Positions 1 through 8,518 of a stretch of 43,120 nt of DNA are shown in pieces. A program made the translations under genes and the position numbers. Origin of the DNA: Selenomonadales bacterium OttesenSCG-928-I06 (GTDB taxonomy: Bacteria > Bacillota > Negativicutes > Sporomusales > Sporomusaceae); assembly GCA_030266395.1 (NCBI GenBank), contig JAJDHX010000007.1, positions 1 to 43,120 on the forward strand, read 5' to 3'. Under the pieces are notes generated by a model, which was given only the letters and a program-made list of their open reading frames with translations, made no database searches and was not told the origin of the DNA. The stretch's first letter is position 1. Each line of letters begins with the position of its first letter.

Positions 1-43
1 CAAGATCATATAAGAAATTCCCTGATTTTTCTTTAAAATTCAT
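1..43 (-). CDS. 5' end of the next gene in the LPS operon, cut by the window edge (lpxK by synteny)
   Basis: An ATG at 43 read leftwards opens a frame that stays open to the window edge (begins MNFKEKSGNFLYDL). A purine-rich AAAAGG lies upstream and waaA ends 32 bases before it. An ATG at 63 is out because its frame stops after seven codons. In Negativicutes the gene after waaA in this locus is commonly lpxK (tetraacyldisaccharide 4'-kinase), but 14 residues cannot prove that, so the name rests only on synteny. Confidence 0.35.
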   Translation of the reverse strand, partial: MNFKEKSGNFLYDL

Positions 44-75
44 CTCGTCTTCTGCCTTTTCATATATATAAATAA

Positions 76-1392
76 TTAATTTTGTGGTTGTTTTGCTTCA
101 TATCTAGCTAATAGTTCTTGTAAATACACATAAGTTTTTTGAGAAGCACCTTTGTTTTCTTGAATAATATCTAAAGATTCTTTGCTCATTAAATCTCTTT
201 TTTCCTTATTATTTAAAAGGTCCAGAATTTCTTCAGTAAGAGACACATTATCATAAACAGTTACACAAGCTCCTCTTTCTGAAAATAAAGCATATGTATC
301 TTTAAAATTAAACATATGAGGACCAACCAATATCGGTTTACCATGAGCCGCAGGCTCAAGAATATTATGCCCCCCTTGAGTTACAAGACTTCCCCCTACA
401 TAAATAACATCACCCAGACCATAAAATCTACCTAGTTCTCCAATTGTATCAAGAACAATTACATCATGATTAGTAAAACCACTTTCCTTTATCAAAGTGC
501 GTTTTACTGTTGTAGGAAGTCCATATTTTATAGCTAAGTCGAGCACCTCATTTGTTCTTAAAATTTCTCTTGGTGCTACAATCAGTGCTGCATCTTTATG
601 TACTTTTTTTATTTCTTTAAAAGAATTAAAAATATAACCTTCCTCGCCTCTATGAGTACTACCTGCAACTATAATTGGCGATTTACTGGAAATAGCAAGT
701 TCATGTTTTAATTCTTCTTTTTCTTGTTCATCTATTCTAGTATAATTTTGGTCAAACTTGGTGTTTCCTGTAACAACAACTCTTCTAGGGTCAGCACCAA
801 GTCTTATTATATGCTGTGCATCAATTGTTGATTGCATGCAAAATTGTACCACAGTATCAACCATGCTTTTTACAAGACCCAACATATATGTATAGCCTTT
901 AAAACTTCTTTCGCTAATTCTACCATTAACCATCATTACCGGTATTTTTAATGTTCTGGCCGATTTTAAAAAATTAGGCCACAGTTCTGTCTCAACCAAG
1001 AGAAGAATCTTTGGTCTTATTTTCTTTACTATAGAATGACTTAGAAATGGTAAATCAAGTGGGAAAAATATAATCCCATCTACTTCTGGAATAATTCTTT
1101 TTGCCATCATATAACCGTTGGCAGTAACAACAGAAATCATAATAGTAGCATCAGGAAGATTTTTTCTGATTTCCTTAATTATAGGACTTGTAGCAACTAT
1201 TTCTCCAACAGAAGCCGCATGAAGCCAGATAGCATCTTTATTTGCTACTTTTTCCAAAGTTTCAGGAGAAAGTCTGCCAAAACTTTGTTTTAATCTTTCT
1301 GGAAAACCTTCTTCTTTAATAGCACGGGATATAAACATAGGCATAGCCAAAATAGCTATAAAAATTATAAGAATGTTATAAATAAAATGCAT
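76..1392 (-). CDS. waaA: 3-deoxy-D-manno-octulosonic acid (Kdo) transferase
   Basis: This is the GT30-family enzyme that adds Kdo from CMP-Kdo to lipid A precursors at the cytoplasmic face of the inner membrane. The 438-residue length is typical. An N-terminal hydrophobic anchor (about residues 5-22) is followed by the family motif WLHAASVGE (56-64), in which Glu64 corresponds to the catalytic base, and by VETELWPN. The C-terminal GT-B half contains GGSLVTQGGHNILEPAA, typical of the nucleotide-sugar site. The ATG at 1392 lies one base after the msbA stop, and its Shine-Dalgarno GGAG sits inside the end of msbA, so the two are translationally coupled. The number of Kdo residues added cannot be told from sequence. 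The identification is secure. Confidence 0.95.
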   Translation of the reverse strand: MHFIYNILIIFIAILAMPMFISRAIKEEGFPERLKQSFGRLSPETLEKVANKDAIWLHAASVGEIVATSPIIKEIRKNLPDATIMISVVTANGYMMAKRIIPEVDGIIFFPLDLPFLSHSIVKKIRPKILLLVETELWPNFLKSARTLKIPVMMVNGRISERSFKGYTYMLGLVKSMVDTVVQFCMQSTIDAQHIIRLGADPRRVVVTGNTKFDQNYTRIDEQEKEELKHELAISSKSPIIVAGSTHRGEEGYIFNSFKEIKKVHKDAALIVAPREILRTNEVLDLAIKYGLPTTVKRTLIKESGFTNHDVIVLDTIGELGRFYGLGDVIYVGGSLVTQGGHNILEPAAHGKPILVGPHMFNFKDTYALFSERGACVTVYDNVSLTEEILDLLNNKEKRDLMSKESLDIIQENKGASQKTYVYLQELLARYEAKQPQN

Positions 1393-1393
1393 A

Positions 1394-3130
1394 TTATTCT
1401 CCTGATACTTCTTCCTTCATTTTTTCCGCGGATAAATTTTTATAATGAGTACTGTTTTCCAGTAATTCTTGATGAGTACCTCTTTCAACAATCCTGCCTT
1501 TTTCCATAACTAAAATGATATCTGCATTAACTATGGTAGAAAGGCGATGAGCTATTACAAAAGAAGTTCTGCCAACCATCAATTTATCTAAAGCTTCTTG
1601 AACTATTTTTTCACTTTTGTTATCAAGCGCAGAAGTAGCTTCATCTAATATTAAAATTCGAGGGTCTTTTAAAATAGCCCTGGCAATTGCAATTCTCTGT
1701 CTTTGCCCACCTGAAATTTGAGAACCTCTTTCACCTATCATAGTTTCATATCCTTCAGGCATTTCTGTAATAAAATCATGAGCATTTGCAGCTTTAGCAG
1801 CATTAACTATTTCTTCTTTTGTGGCATCTAGTTTACCATACAAAATATTATCATATATGCTGCCATTAAAAAGAACTGTTTCTTGTGGAACTATACTTAT
1901 TTGCTCTCGCAGTGAATCTAAAGTAACATCTGCAATATTATAACCATCAATAGTTATTTCACCTGATGTAACATTGTAAAAACGAGGAATAAGATTAACT
2001 ATAGTAGTTTTTCCTGCTCCGCTTGAACCAACTAAAGCAATCATTTGTCCTGGTTGAGCAACAAATGAAACTTCTTCTAAAATCTTTTCCCCTTCTTTAT
2101 AAGAAAATTTAACATTTTTAAATTCTACTAAACCTTTTACTTGAGGCAGTGTTTTAGCATCTTCTTTTTCTTTAACTTCTGGTTCAGTATCTATTACATC
2201 AAAAACTCTTTCAGCTGCGGCAAGTGCTCTTTGGATACCTGTATATGCTTTGCCAAGCCTCTTTATTGGATTAGAGAGATTAACTGCATACATCAAAAAG
2301 GCAATTAAAGCACCAGAAGTAAGATTTCCATCTATAACTTCCATGCCACCATACCAGATAATTACTGTAACACCTATAGTAGCTAAAAATTCAATAACAG
2401 GTGTTAAAACTGCTGATATCTGAGCTGCTTTCATTTGGGCTCTAAAGTTTCTAAAGTTTTCTGCATTAAATCTACCAATTTCGTAAGTTTCTCTTACAAA
2501 TGATTTTATAATTCTAACAGCAGAAATAGATTCTTGTAATATGGCAGTAATATCAGCTGCTCTTTCTTGAATATTAGTACTTGCTCTTCTTAATTTATTA
2601 CCAAAAAGATTTATAGCTACAGCTATAATAGGCACTGTAACAAGCGTAAGTACTGATAATTTCGCATGAATAAGAAACATTGCAACTATAGATCCTATCA
2701 AAACAGTTGTTTCAGTAGTTATCTCAATAACTGATTCTATAAGTGCACCCTGTACTGCAGCTACATCATTAGTAACATAGCTCATAACAACTCCTGTCTT
2801 TTTTCTCTCGAAATATGACAGTGACAATCTTTGCAATTGTCTGTACACACTTTCTCTAATATCTATTATTATTCTCTGTCCAATATAAGACATAAGATAA
2901 GTTTGTCCATAAAAAAAGATTCCTCGAAAAAACATAACCACAAGAACGCCAATGCTAATTACATTTAGCATAAAAACATCTTTATTGTTAAGGACTTCAT
3001 CGATAACATCCTTTATAATCCAAGGAAGAATAAGATGGGCACTTGAAGCAAATATAATACAAATTATAGCTACAACAAGTCGAGGCCAATACGGTTTAAC
3101 ATATTCTAATAGTCTTAAATATAAATTCAT
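1394..3130 (-). CDS. msbA: Lipid A export ABC transporter, ATP-binding/permease protein
   Basis: A 578-residue half-transporter that, as a homodimer, flips lipid A-core across the inner membrane. The N-terminal type IV ABC exporter membrane domain (about residues 1-310, six hydrophobic segments starting with YVKPYWPRLVVAIICIIF) is followed by a nucleotide-binding domain with Walker A VGSSGAGKTT, signature SGGQRQR, Walker B ILILDEATSALD and the H-loop IAHRLST. Because MsbA and generic multidrug half-transporters look alike, the name leans on context: it is packed between lpxB and waaA with a 27-base and a 1-base gap. An AAGGATG ribosome site precedes the ATG at 3130. Confidence 0.9.
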   Translation of the reverse strand: MNLYLRLLEYVKPYWPRLVVAIICIIFASSAHLILPWIIKDVIDEVLNNKDVFMLNVISIGVLVVMFFRGIFFYGQTYLMSYIGQRIIIDIRESVYRQLQRLSLSYFERKKTGVVMSYVTNDVAAVQGALIESVIEITTETTVLIGSIVAMFLIHAKLSVLTLVTVPIIAVAINLFGNKLRRASTNIQERAADITAILQESISAVRIIKSFVRETYEIGRFNAENFRNFRAQMKAAQISAVLTPVIEFLATIGVTVIIWYGGMEVIDGNLTSGALIAFLMYAVNLSNPIKRLGKAYTGIQRALAAAERVFDVIDTEPEVKEKEDAKTLPQVKGLVEFKNVKFSYKEGEKILEEVSFVAQPGQMIALVGSSGAGKTTIVNLIPRFYNVTSGEITIDGYNIADVTLDSLREQISIVPQETVLFNGSIYDNILYGKLDATKEEIVNAAKAANAHDFITEMPEGYETMIGERGSQISGGQRQRIAIARAILKDPRILILDEATSALDNKSEKIVQEALDKLMVGRTSFVIAHRLSTIVNADIILVMEKGRIVERGTHQELLENSTHYKNLSAEKMKEEVSGE

Positions 3131-3157
3131 ATATTTACATCCTTGTTATTACAACAT

Positions 3158-4297
3158 TTATTTTTTAGCAAAACTTAAAATAACTTCTGCCACTCTTTCT
3201 AACGCACCAGGATTACCCAGTTTTTGTCTGACTTCTTCTAAATCAGTCAGAACTTTATCTTTTACTTCTTGATTATTTAGAAGTTTTAATGCTTCTTGGG
3301 TTATATTTTCTACAGTTATTTGATTTTGAAGCAATTCTGGCATAATTTTTCTGCCAGCAATAATATTAGGAAGTCCTATATTAGGTATTTTAACTAATAT
3401 TTTTCCTAAATAATAAGTTAAAGGTACCACTCTATAAATTATTACACTTGGAACTTGTAATAAGGCAAGTTCTAAAGTAGCTGTACCAGAACTAGCTATT
3501 GCAACATCTGCAATGTTCATTAAATCATAATTTTTATCATCAGCTTTAGTAAGTCTTATTTTAGCACTGCTTGCTGATATTTTGCTTTCTATCATTTCCA
3601 GAGAAATTGTAGAAGCCACTGGCAAATAAAACTGACAATTAGGTAAAACTTTAGCTATATTTTCACAAGATTTTACCATAGGTGTAAGCAAATTTTCAAT
3701 TTCTTGTTCTCTACTGCCAGGCATAAGCATAAGAATTGGATTATCAGGAGATGCCTCAAAATATTCATAGCTCTCCTCTTTTGTCATACTTGGTTTAACC
3801 ACATCTAAAAGAGGATGTCCAACAAAAGTTACATTTGCCCCTGCTTCTTCATATACTTTTGCTTCAAAAGGAAAAATGGCTGCTACCATATTTACAAGTC
3901 CCGCCATTTCTTTAGCTCTTCCTTTTCCCCAAGCCCATGCTGACGGACTTATGTAAGAAACGATAGGTATATTTTTATTTTTAGCAACCTTCGCTAATTT
4001 CATATTAAAGCCTGGATAATCTATAATCACAAGAACATCAGGTTTTTCTTTATCCATAATATCAGCTAAAAAGCTTCTGAGCTTAAAAAACTTTGGTAAG
4101 TTTTTTATAACCTCTACTAAGCCAATAACACCTAAGCCAGCAATATCATAAACAATTTCAACGCCAGCTTCTCGCATCATTTGACCGCCCATTCCGAAAA
4201 GTTTAGCTTCAGGGCATACTTTTTTTATAGCCTTAGCAACATTTGCTCCATGCAAATCACCTGACGCTTCTCCAACTGAAAACATTATTTTGGGCAT
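3158..4297 (-). CDS. lpxB: Lipid-A-disaccharide synthase
   Basis: GT19 glycosyltransferase that joins UDP-diacylglucosamine to lipid X to form the lipid A disaccharide. The N-terminal motif GEASGDLHGAN, and the inner region MLMPGSREQEIENLLTPM and ASSGTATLELALLQVP in the GT-B C-terminal half are characteristic. I place the start at the ATG at 4297 (MPKIMFSVGEASGD), because GAGGG lies five bases upstream. A TTG at 4315 in the same frame would overlap lpxI and lacks a ribosome site. From 4297 the protein is 379 residues, close to the family norm. The lpxI stop is seven bases upstream, so the two genes are coupled. Confidence 0.95.
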   Translation of the reverse strand: MPKIMFSVGEASGDLHGANVAKAIKKVCPEAKLFGMGGQMMREAGVEIVYDIAGLGVIGLVEVIKNLPKFFKLRSFLADIMDKEKPDVLVIIDYPGFNMKLAKVAKNKNIPIVSYISPSAWAWGKGRAKEMAGLVNMVAAIFPFEAKVYEEAGANVTFVGHPLLDVVKPSMTKEESYEYFEASPDNPILMLMPGSREQEIENLLTPMVKSCENIAKVLPNCQFYLPVASTISLEMIESKISASSAKIRLTKADDKNYDLMNIADVAIASSGTATLELALLQVPSVIIYRVVPLTYYLGKILVKIPNIGLPNIIAGRKIMPELLQNQITVENITQEALKLLNNQEVKDKVLTDLEEVRQKLGNPGALERVAEVILSFAKK

Positions 4298-4304
4298 ATT
4301 TCCC

Positions 4305-5108
4305 TCACATAGCAATTATAGTAATTTCATGATCATCAGCCATCTCTATAACTCTTTTTTCATCTATAATAATAGTTCTGCCGGCTTCAAGCACAAGTGC
4401 AGTAGCTTTAGCTTCTATCATTACATTTAAAGTATCAGGACCTACACTTGGCATATCAAAGCGAATATCTTGTTTAGGTTTTGCAGTTTTAGCAACTGTT
4501 ATACCACCGCGACCCAAAATACCACCGCGTTTTATACATTCATCAGTACCTTCAATAGCTTCTACTGCCATTATAGCTTTATCTTTCACAACTACAGTTT
4601 GTCCTATATCAAGACGACCAATTTCTTTGGCCATATCAAAACCGTATTTAATATCTTCCATCTCTTTTTCACTTGGCTGACGTTTAGTAAGTATTCCTGG
4701 TCTTACTAACAGTCTTTTAATAAGTTCTGTCTGGTCTAATACTGTGATACCTTCTATTGCAAGCTCTTTTAATATGCCGAGCATGATGGCATCATCATTA
4801 AAGTTTTCCAGATTTTTTAGCATCATTTGCATTCTAACATCCAGAACTTCTGTCCCAGCAAATAAAAGCTCTTTAGTAACTTTACCAATCATCGTTATTT
4901 GCTTTATGTTTTCTTCTTTTAATAGAGTTATCAGTTTATCTAATTCACCAGGGTTAACTCTATAATATGTATCACATGTGTTCTCAAGTTCTGCATCAAC
5001 ACCATCTACTACAGCGATAGCAACTACAACAAAACCCATGCCAGAAGCGGCACGGGCAAATTCAACAGGTAGTCGACCTACGCCAGCGACTAATCCAATT
5101 TTGTTCAT
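4305..5108 (-). CDS. lpxI: UDP-2,3-diacylglucosamine pyrophosphatase, LpxI type
   Basis: LpxI hydrolyses UDP-2,3-diacylglucosamine to lipid X and UMP. It is the metal-dependent alternative to LpxH, described from Caulobacter (formerly DUF1009). The start IGLVAGVGRLPVEFARAA matches the family N-terminus, and the C-terminal block QDIRFDMPSVGPDT holds the aspartates of the family active-site region. The ATG at 5108 (MNKIGLV) is preferred over one at 5141 because GGAG lies upstream of it and because the family begins a few residues before GLIAG. Length is then 267 residues. The use of LpxI between lpxA and lpxB fits the Negativicutes LPS locus. Confidence 0.92.
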   Translation of the reverse strand: MNKIGLVAGVGRLPVEFARAASGMGFVVVAIAVVDGVDAELENTCDTYYRVNPGELDKLITLLKEENIKQITMIGKVTKELLFAGTEVLDVRMQMMLKNLENFNDDAIMLGILKELAIEGITVLDQTELIKRLLVRPGILTKRQPSEKEMEDIKYGFDMAKEIGRLDIGQTVVVKDKAIMAVEAIEGTDECIKRGGILGRGGITVAKTAKPKQDIRFDMPSVGPDTLNVMIEAKATALVLEAGRTIIIDEKRVIEMADDHEITIIAM

Positions 5109-5145
5109 AAAATAATCTACTCCAAATTTTTCTTTTAACATTTAA

Positions 5146-5185
5146 TATCTTGGTTAGAAAATTTTTGTGTTTTCTAACCAAGATA
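5146..5185 (-). terminator. Perfect 16-bp hairpin between lpxA and lpxI
   Basis: The arms TATCTTGGTTAGAAAA (5146-5161) and TTTTCTAACCAAGATA (5170-5185) are perfectly complementary around an 8-base loop. In the direction of transcription it is followed by ATTAAATG rather than a clean U-tract, so it may be an attenuator or mRNA-stabilising stem more than a full terminator. On the plus strand it is followed by ATTTTT. Confidence 0.55.
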
Positions 5186-5199
5186 ATTTTTAGAATTTA

Positions 5200-6012
5200 T
5201 TAATCTTTTCGACTACGACAAATTCCTCTTTCAACATTCCTCAAAAAGCGTAAGAGATGTTCTATTTCTTCACAAGAATCAAGTTCTTGTTCCATAACAG
5301 CAATTGCCTGAGTTACGTTTAGTCCGGAACGATATAAGATTTTGTAAGCTCTCTTAAGATTACGCTTAGCAGTATCACTTATACCAGCTCTAGCAAGACC
5401 AACATTGTTCAAGCCACACACTACTGCCGGATGACCATCTACTATAACAAAAGGAGGAACGTCTTGTACAACTTTAGTTGCACCACCAATCATGGCATTT
5501 CTGCCTACTTTTACAAATTGATGTGCTCCTGAAAGACCTCCAAAAACTGCCCTATCTTCAACAATAACATGACCTGCAAGTGTTGCAGCATTTGACATAA
5601 TAACATTGTTTCCTACAATGCAATTATGAGCTACATGAGTATACGCCATTAAAAGACAGTTAGAGCCAATTCTTGTTTCTTCGCCCTCACCTGTCGCCCT
5701 ATTAACTGTGGCACATTCTCTTATTTTGGTATTATCACCAATAAAAACATAACTTTTTTCGCCTCTAAATTTCATGTCTTGAGGTTCTGACCCTATTGTA
5801 GCGTGAGGATATATAACACAATTTCTCCCGATACTAGTCCAACCATCAATTACAACATGAGCTCCTATTTGAGTTCCATCTCCAATAAGAACATTTTCTC
5901 CTATAACGGCATAAGGTCCTATAGCTACGTCTTTTCCTATTCTTGCAGCAGAATGAATAACCGCAGTTTCATGTATTTGTCTCAGTGGCACAACCACTTT
6001 CTCAGACCTCAT
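5200..6012 (-). CDS. lpxA: Acyl-ACP--UDP-N-acetylglucosamine O-acyltransferase
   Basis: First enzyme of lipid A synthesis: it moves a 3-hydroxyacyl chain from ACP to the 3-OH of UDP-GlcNAc. The first ~190 residues are a left-handed beta-helix of hexapeptide repeats (for example IGPYAV, IGENVL, IGDGTQ). LMAYTHVAHNC (121-131) holds the catalytic histidine, His126 here and His125 in E. coli. The C-terminal part (about 195-270) is the usual helical domain. Length 270 against 262 in E. coli. AGGAGAG lies 11 bases before the ATG at 6012. A promoter of its own lies upstream at 6079-6106, so it can be transcribed apart from lpxC-fabZ. Confidence 0.95.
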   Translation of the reverse strand: MRSEKVVVPLRQIHETAVIHSAARIGKDVAIGPYAVIGENVLIGDGTQIGAHVVIDGWTSIGRNCVIYPHATIGSEPQDMKFRGEKSYVFIGDNTKIRECATVNRATGEGEETRIGSNCLLMAYTHVAHNCIVGNNVIMSNAATLAGHVIVEDRAVFGGLSGAHQFVKVGRNAMIGGATKVVQDVPPFVIVDGHPAVVCGLNNVGLARAGISDTAKRNLKRAYKILYRSGLNVTQAIAVMEQELDSCEEIEHLLRFLRNVERGICRSRKD

Positions 6013-6046
6013 AAATAATGCACTCTCCTATTCTAGAGCATTATGA

Positions 6047-6069
6047 TTACTTAGTTTATACCTAAGTTA
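6047..6069. promoter_or_regulatory. Imperfect inverted repeat just downstream of the lpxA promoter, possible operator
   Basis: TTACTTAG (6047-6054), a 7-base spacer and CTAAGTTA (6062-6069) form an inverted repeat with one mismatch. It lies just downstream of the predicted start site of the lpxA promoter, where a repressor would block elongation or clearance. The arms do not match an operator that I recognise. Confidence 0.35.
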
Positions 6070-6078
6070 CTACTTAAT

Positions 6079-6106
6079 ATTATATATATTCTTTTTAAAT
6101 AGTCAA
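6079..6106 (-). promoter_or_regulatory. Sigma-70/sigma-A type promoter for lpxA
   Basis: On the minus strand, -35 TTGACT (6101-6106), a 16-base spacer and -10 TATAAT (6079-6084). It lies in the 185-base gap between fabZ and lpxA, about 70 bases before the lpxA start, so it splits the lpx cluster into two transcription units. The rest of the gap (6107-6197) holds only a weak AT-rich stem (AAAAACG/CGTTTTT) after fabZ. Confidence 0.65.
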
Positions 6107-6197
6107 AAACCGACATTTAAAAAACCGTTAAAAAACGCTAAAATCTCTCGTTTTTGCTCATAAACTCTGTTTAATTACTATATATAGCTTGATTTCT

Positions 6198-6632
6198 TTA
6201 ATTTTGTTCCACAAGAGCAAAAGTAAACTCAGCTTCTGCTGCTAAAACATCATCTATCATTGCCTGAGCTTGTATCTTGCCAACAAAGCCTTTAATTTTA
6301 GTTACTTCCGCAGTCATAATAAGTTTATCTCCGGGAACAACTTTTCTTCTAAATTTAACTTTATCCATTCCCCCAAAAACAGCCAGACGACTTCTATACT
6401 CTTCAGGATACAAAAGAGCAATACCACCAACCTGAGCCATTGCTTCCAAAAGAAGTACTCCTGGCATAATTGGCATATGCGGAAAATGTCCTTGGAAAAA
6501 CTCTTCATTAACTGTTACACATTTTACACCCACAGCTCTTTTCATTGGTTCAAGCTCAAGAATTTTATCTACTAACAGCATAGGATACCTATGGGGAATA
6601 ATCTCTTTTATTTCATTTATAGACAACATCAT
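6198..6632 (-). CDS. fabZ: 3-hydroxyacyl-[acyl-carrier-protein] dehydratase
   Basis: Dehydrates 3-hydroxyacyl-ACP in fatty-acid elongation and so competes with LpxA/LpxD for the same substrate. The 144-residue hot-dog fold protein has the full signature: HFPHMPIMPG with catalytic His49, and LLLEAMAQ with catalytic Glu63. AGGAGG lies ten bases before the first of two adjacent ATG codons (6632 and 6629); the first is preferred. Its position between lpxC and lpxA, 69 bases from the LpxC start side, is the common LPS-locus arrangement and couples lipid A to membrane fatty-acid supply. Confidence 0.96.
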   Translation of the reverse strand: MMLSINEIKEIIPHRYPMLLVDKILELEPMKRAVGVKCVTVNEEFFQGHFPHMPIMPGVLLLEAMAQVGGIALLYPEEYRSRLAVFGGMDKVKFRRKVVPGDKLIMTAEVTKIKGFVGKIQAQAMIDDVLAAEAEFTFALVEQN

Positions 6633-6701
6633 AACTAAATAGCCTCCTCATCTCACATAACTTATCTAAAATATAAAATTTATATACATTTAATTTATAT
6701 C

Positions 6702-7532
6702 TCAAGCGAATTTTTCAAGTATTTTTCTAGCTAACATTATATTTAATTCATGTCCTGATTTTACTGCAACAATATGGCCTTTGATTCTCCTTCCTACCAA
6801 AGACAAATCACCAATAACATCAAGAATTTTATGTCTTACTAACTCATCTTCAAATCTTGGATTATTAAGAGGTTTTTCATTATCATAAACAAGAGCATTT
6901 TCCAGGCTTCCACCTAAAGCAAGTCCCTGTGCTTGTAATGCTTCAATTTCATGCATAAACCCTATTGTTCTAGCTGAAGCAAGTTCCTTAACAAAAGTAT
7001 CTTCAGTTATTTCATAATCACCAAATTGAATGCCAATAATAGGATTATTATTAACTGAAGTAAAAGTAATTCTGAATCCTTCATAAGGAAAGACAGAAAT
7101 AAATCTATCATTATCTCTTACCATCAAAGCTTCTTCAATTACAATTGGAGCTTTCTTTAATGTTTTGAGCTGGCAAATTCCAGCTTCTTTAAGCAATGAT
7201 ATAAAAGGAAGAGAACTCCCATCCATAACAGGTGGCTCTACACTTGATAATTCTATATTGCAATTATCTATTCCTAAAGCTGATAGTGCTGCTAAAATAT
7301 GTTCAACTGTAGCAACCTTGGCTATACCTTCTCCTATTGTAGTAGCTCTGTTTGTATCTACAACATTAGAAACTTTAGCAATAACTTTTGGCGTACCCTC
7401 TAAATCAGTACGGCTGAATACAATTCCTTGGTCATCTAATGCAGGGTTAAATGAAATATTAACATCTTTGCCTGAATGAAGACCAATCCCGGAATAAAAA
7501 ACCGACTTCATTAACGTCTTTTGGTACCCCAT
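6702..7532 (-). CDS. lpxC: UDP-3-O-acyl-N-acetylglucosamine deacetylase
   Basis: Zinc deacetylase and the committed step of lipid A synthesis. All active-site residues are visible: GLHSG (17-21), VEH with Glu77/His78, HKILDVIGD with zinc ligands His234 and Asp238, and GHE with His261. These align with His79, His238, Asp242 and His265 of E. coli with a constant offset. Length 276 against 305; this is the plain form without a FabZ fusion. AGGAGG lies five bases before the ATG at 7532. The 199 bases upstream carry an almost perfect palindrome (7597-7618) that may control the operon. Confidence 0.97.
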   Translation of the reverse strand: MGYQKTLMKSVFYSGIGLHSGKDVNISFNPALDDQGIVFSRTDLEGTPKVIAKVSNVVDTNRATTIGEGIAKVATVEHILAALSALGIDNCNIELSSVEPPVMDGSSLPFISLLKEAGICQLKTLKKAPIVIEEALMVRDNDRFISVFPYEGFRITFTSVNNNPIIGIQFGDYEITEDTFVKELASARTIGFMHEIEALQAQGLALGGSLENALVYDNEKPLNNPRFEDELVRHKILDVIGDLSLVGRRIKGHIVAVKSGHELNIMLARKILEKFA

Positions 7533-7596
7533 AAAATCCTCCTAAAATCTTTGCTCTCACTTTTTTGCTAGTTTTCTCTTATTTTCAGATAAATAT

Positions 7597-7618
7597 AATT
7601 ATTCTATTTAGAATCATT
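7597..7618. promoter_or_regulatory. 22-bp near-perfect palindrome upstream of lpxC, candidate operator
   Basis: AATTATTCTA (7597-7606), TT, TAGAATCATT (7609-7618): ten-base arms with a single mismatch. It is centred about 75 bases before the lpxC start in the only sizeable gap ahead of lpxC-fabZ, a normal place for a repressor site. It is vaguely like Fur/PerR-type AT-rich palindromes but does not fit their consensus well, and I could not assign a clean promoter next to it. Confidence 0.4.
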
Positions 7619-7731
7619 ATCCAATTTATTTTACTTGAAATAACGCTTTTTAGCAAGTTTTTTTATTTTCAGAGACTAATTTACATTATTTTTTAATTTA
7701 TTCATCATATGCAGTTATTTAAATATTGTTT

Positions 7732-8496
7732 TTATTCTTTAGATAGTGTCATGAATTTTTTATTAGTTTGATATTCAATTAAATCTTTATACTGTTTTCC
7801 TACACTGGAAGTTGGCTTTGTGAATACTTGCAATGGTGACCCCAGTTCAACTACTTTTCCTTGATCCATTAAAGCTATTCTGTCTCCTACATGTAAAGCA
7901 AAAGCTACTTCGTGTGTAACAACAAGCATGGTTGCAGCTTTATATCTAGACAACTCTTCCATCACAACTAAAACTTCCCTTACCAGAATTGGGTCTAATG
8001 ATGCTGTGGGTTCATCCCAAAGCATTAATTCCGGTTCATAGGCCAACGCTCTAGCTATACCTACTCTTTGTTGCTGCCCACCAGACATTTCATCTGGTTT
8101 TGAATTCTCAAATTGTCTCAATCCTACTTTATCTAAAGCATCTCTGGATTTCTTTTCGGCAATTTCTCTATCCATACCTGACATAACAAGACCTAACATA
8201 ACATTTTCTTTAGCAGTAAGCCTTGTTATTAAGTTAAATTGTTGAAAAACAAATCCGATTTTCTTTCTAATACTGAAAAGTTCTTCTTCTGTTAAAGTCA
8301 TAATCTCTTTTCCATCAAAAATTATTGATCCTTCGTCAGGTTCCACAAGTCTGTTTATGGATCTTACCATAGTAGATTTTCCACAACCAGAAGGTCCCAT
8401 CACCACAACTGTTTCACCTTTAGAAACAGATAAATCCAATTTATCTAAAGCTTTTATATGACCATAACTTTTAGAAAGATTTTTTATAAGCAGCAT
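7732..8496 (-). CDS. ABC transporter ATP-binding protein, GlnQ (polar amino acid) type, partner of the 789-residue membrane protein
   Basis: A complete 254-residue ABC ATPase: Walker A GPSGCGKST (34-42), Q-loop VFQQFNLI, signature MSGGQQQR, Walker B LMLWDEPTASLDP and H-loop VVTHEVAFA. The closest family by motif is the polar amino acid uptake group (GlnQ/HisP-like). However, no permease or binding protein of that group is present. The gene starts 22 bases after the end of a 789-residue membrane protein on the same strand, and lpxC follows. I infer that these two form one transporter. A weak purine-rich ribosome site precedes the ATG at 8496. The substrate is unknown and I give no gene symbol. 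Confidence 0.85.
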   Translation of the reverse strand: MLLIKNLSKSYGHIKALDKLDLSVSKGETVVVMGPSGCGKSTMVRSINRLVEPDEGSIIFDGKEIMTLTEEELFSIRKKIGFVFQQFNLITRLTAKENVMLGLVMSGMDREIAEKKSRDALDKVGLRQFENSKPDEMSGGQQQRVGIARALAYEPELMLWDEPTASLDPILVREVLVVMEELSRYKAATMLVVTHEVAFALHVGDRIALMDQGKVVELGSPLQVFTKPTSSVGKQYKDLIEYQTNKKFMTLSKE

Positions 8497-8518
8497 GTTA
8501 CACTTCTTTTCCTAATTA

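Noticed and set aside
7165-7479. Plus-strand open frame of 104 codons within lpxC
   Set aside because: It is antisense to a gene with all catalytic residues intact, and has no ribosome site or recognisable domain. The same holds for the other plus-strand frames inside minus-strand genes, such as 2952-3272, 10389-10691 and 41308-41664.
7732-8496. Annotating the ATPase as glutamine transporter GlnQ
   Set aside because: The motifs fit, but no polar amino-acid permease or binding protein is adjacent; the neighbour is an unrelated large membrane protein.
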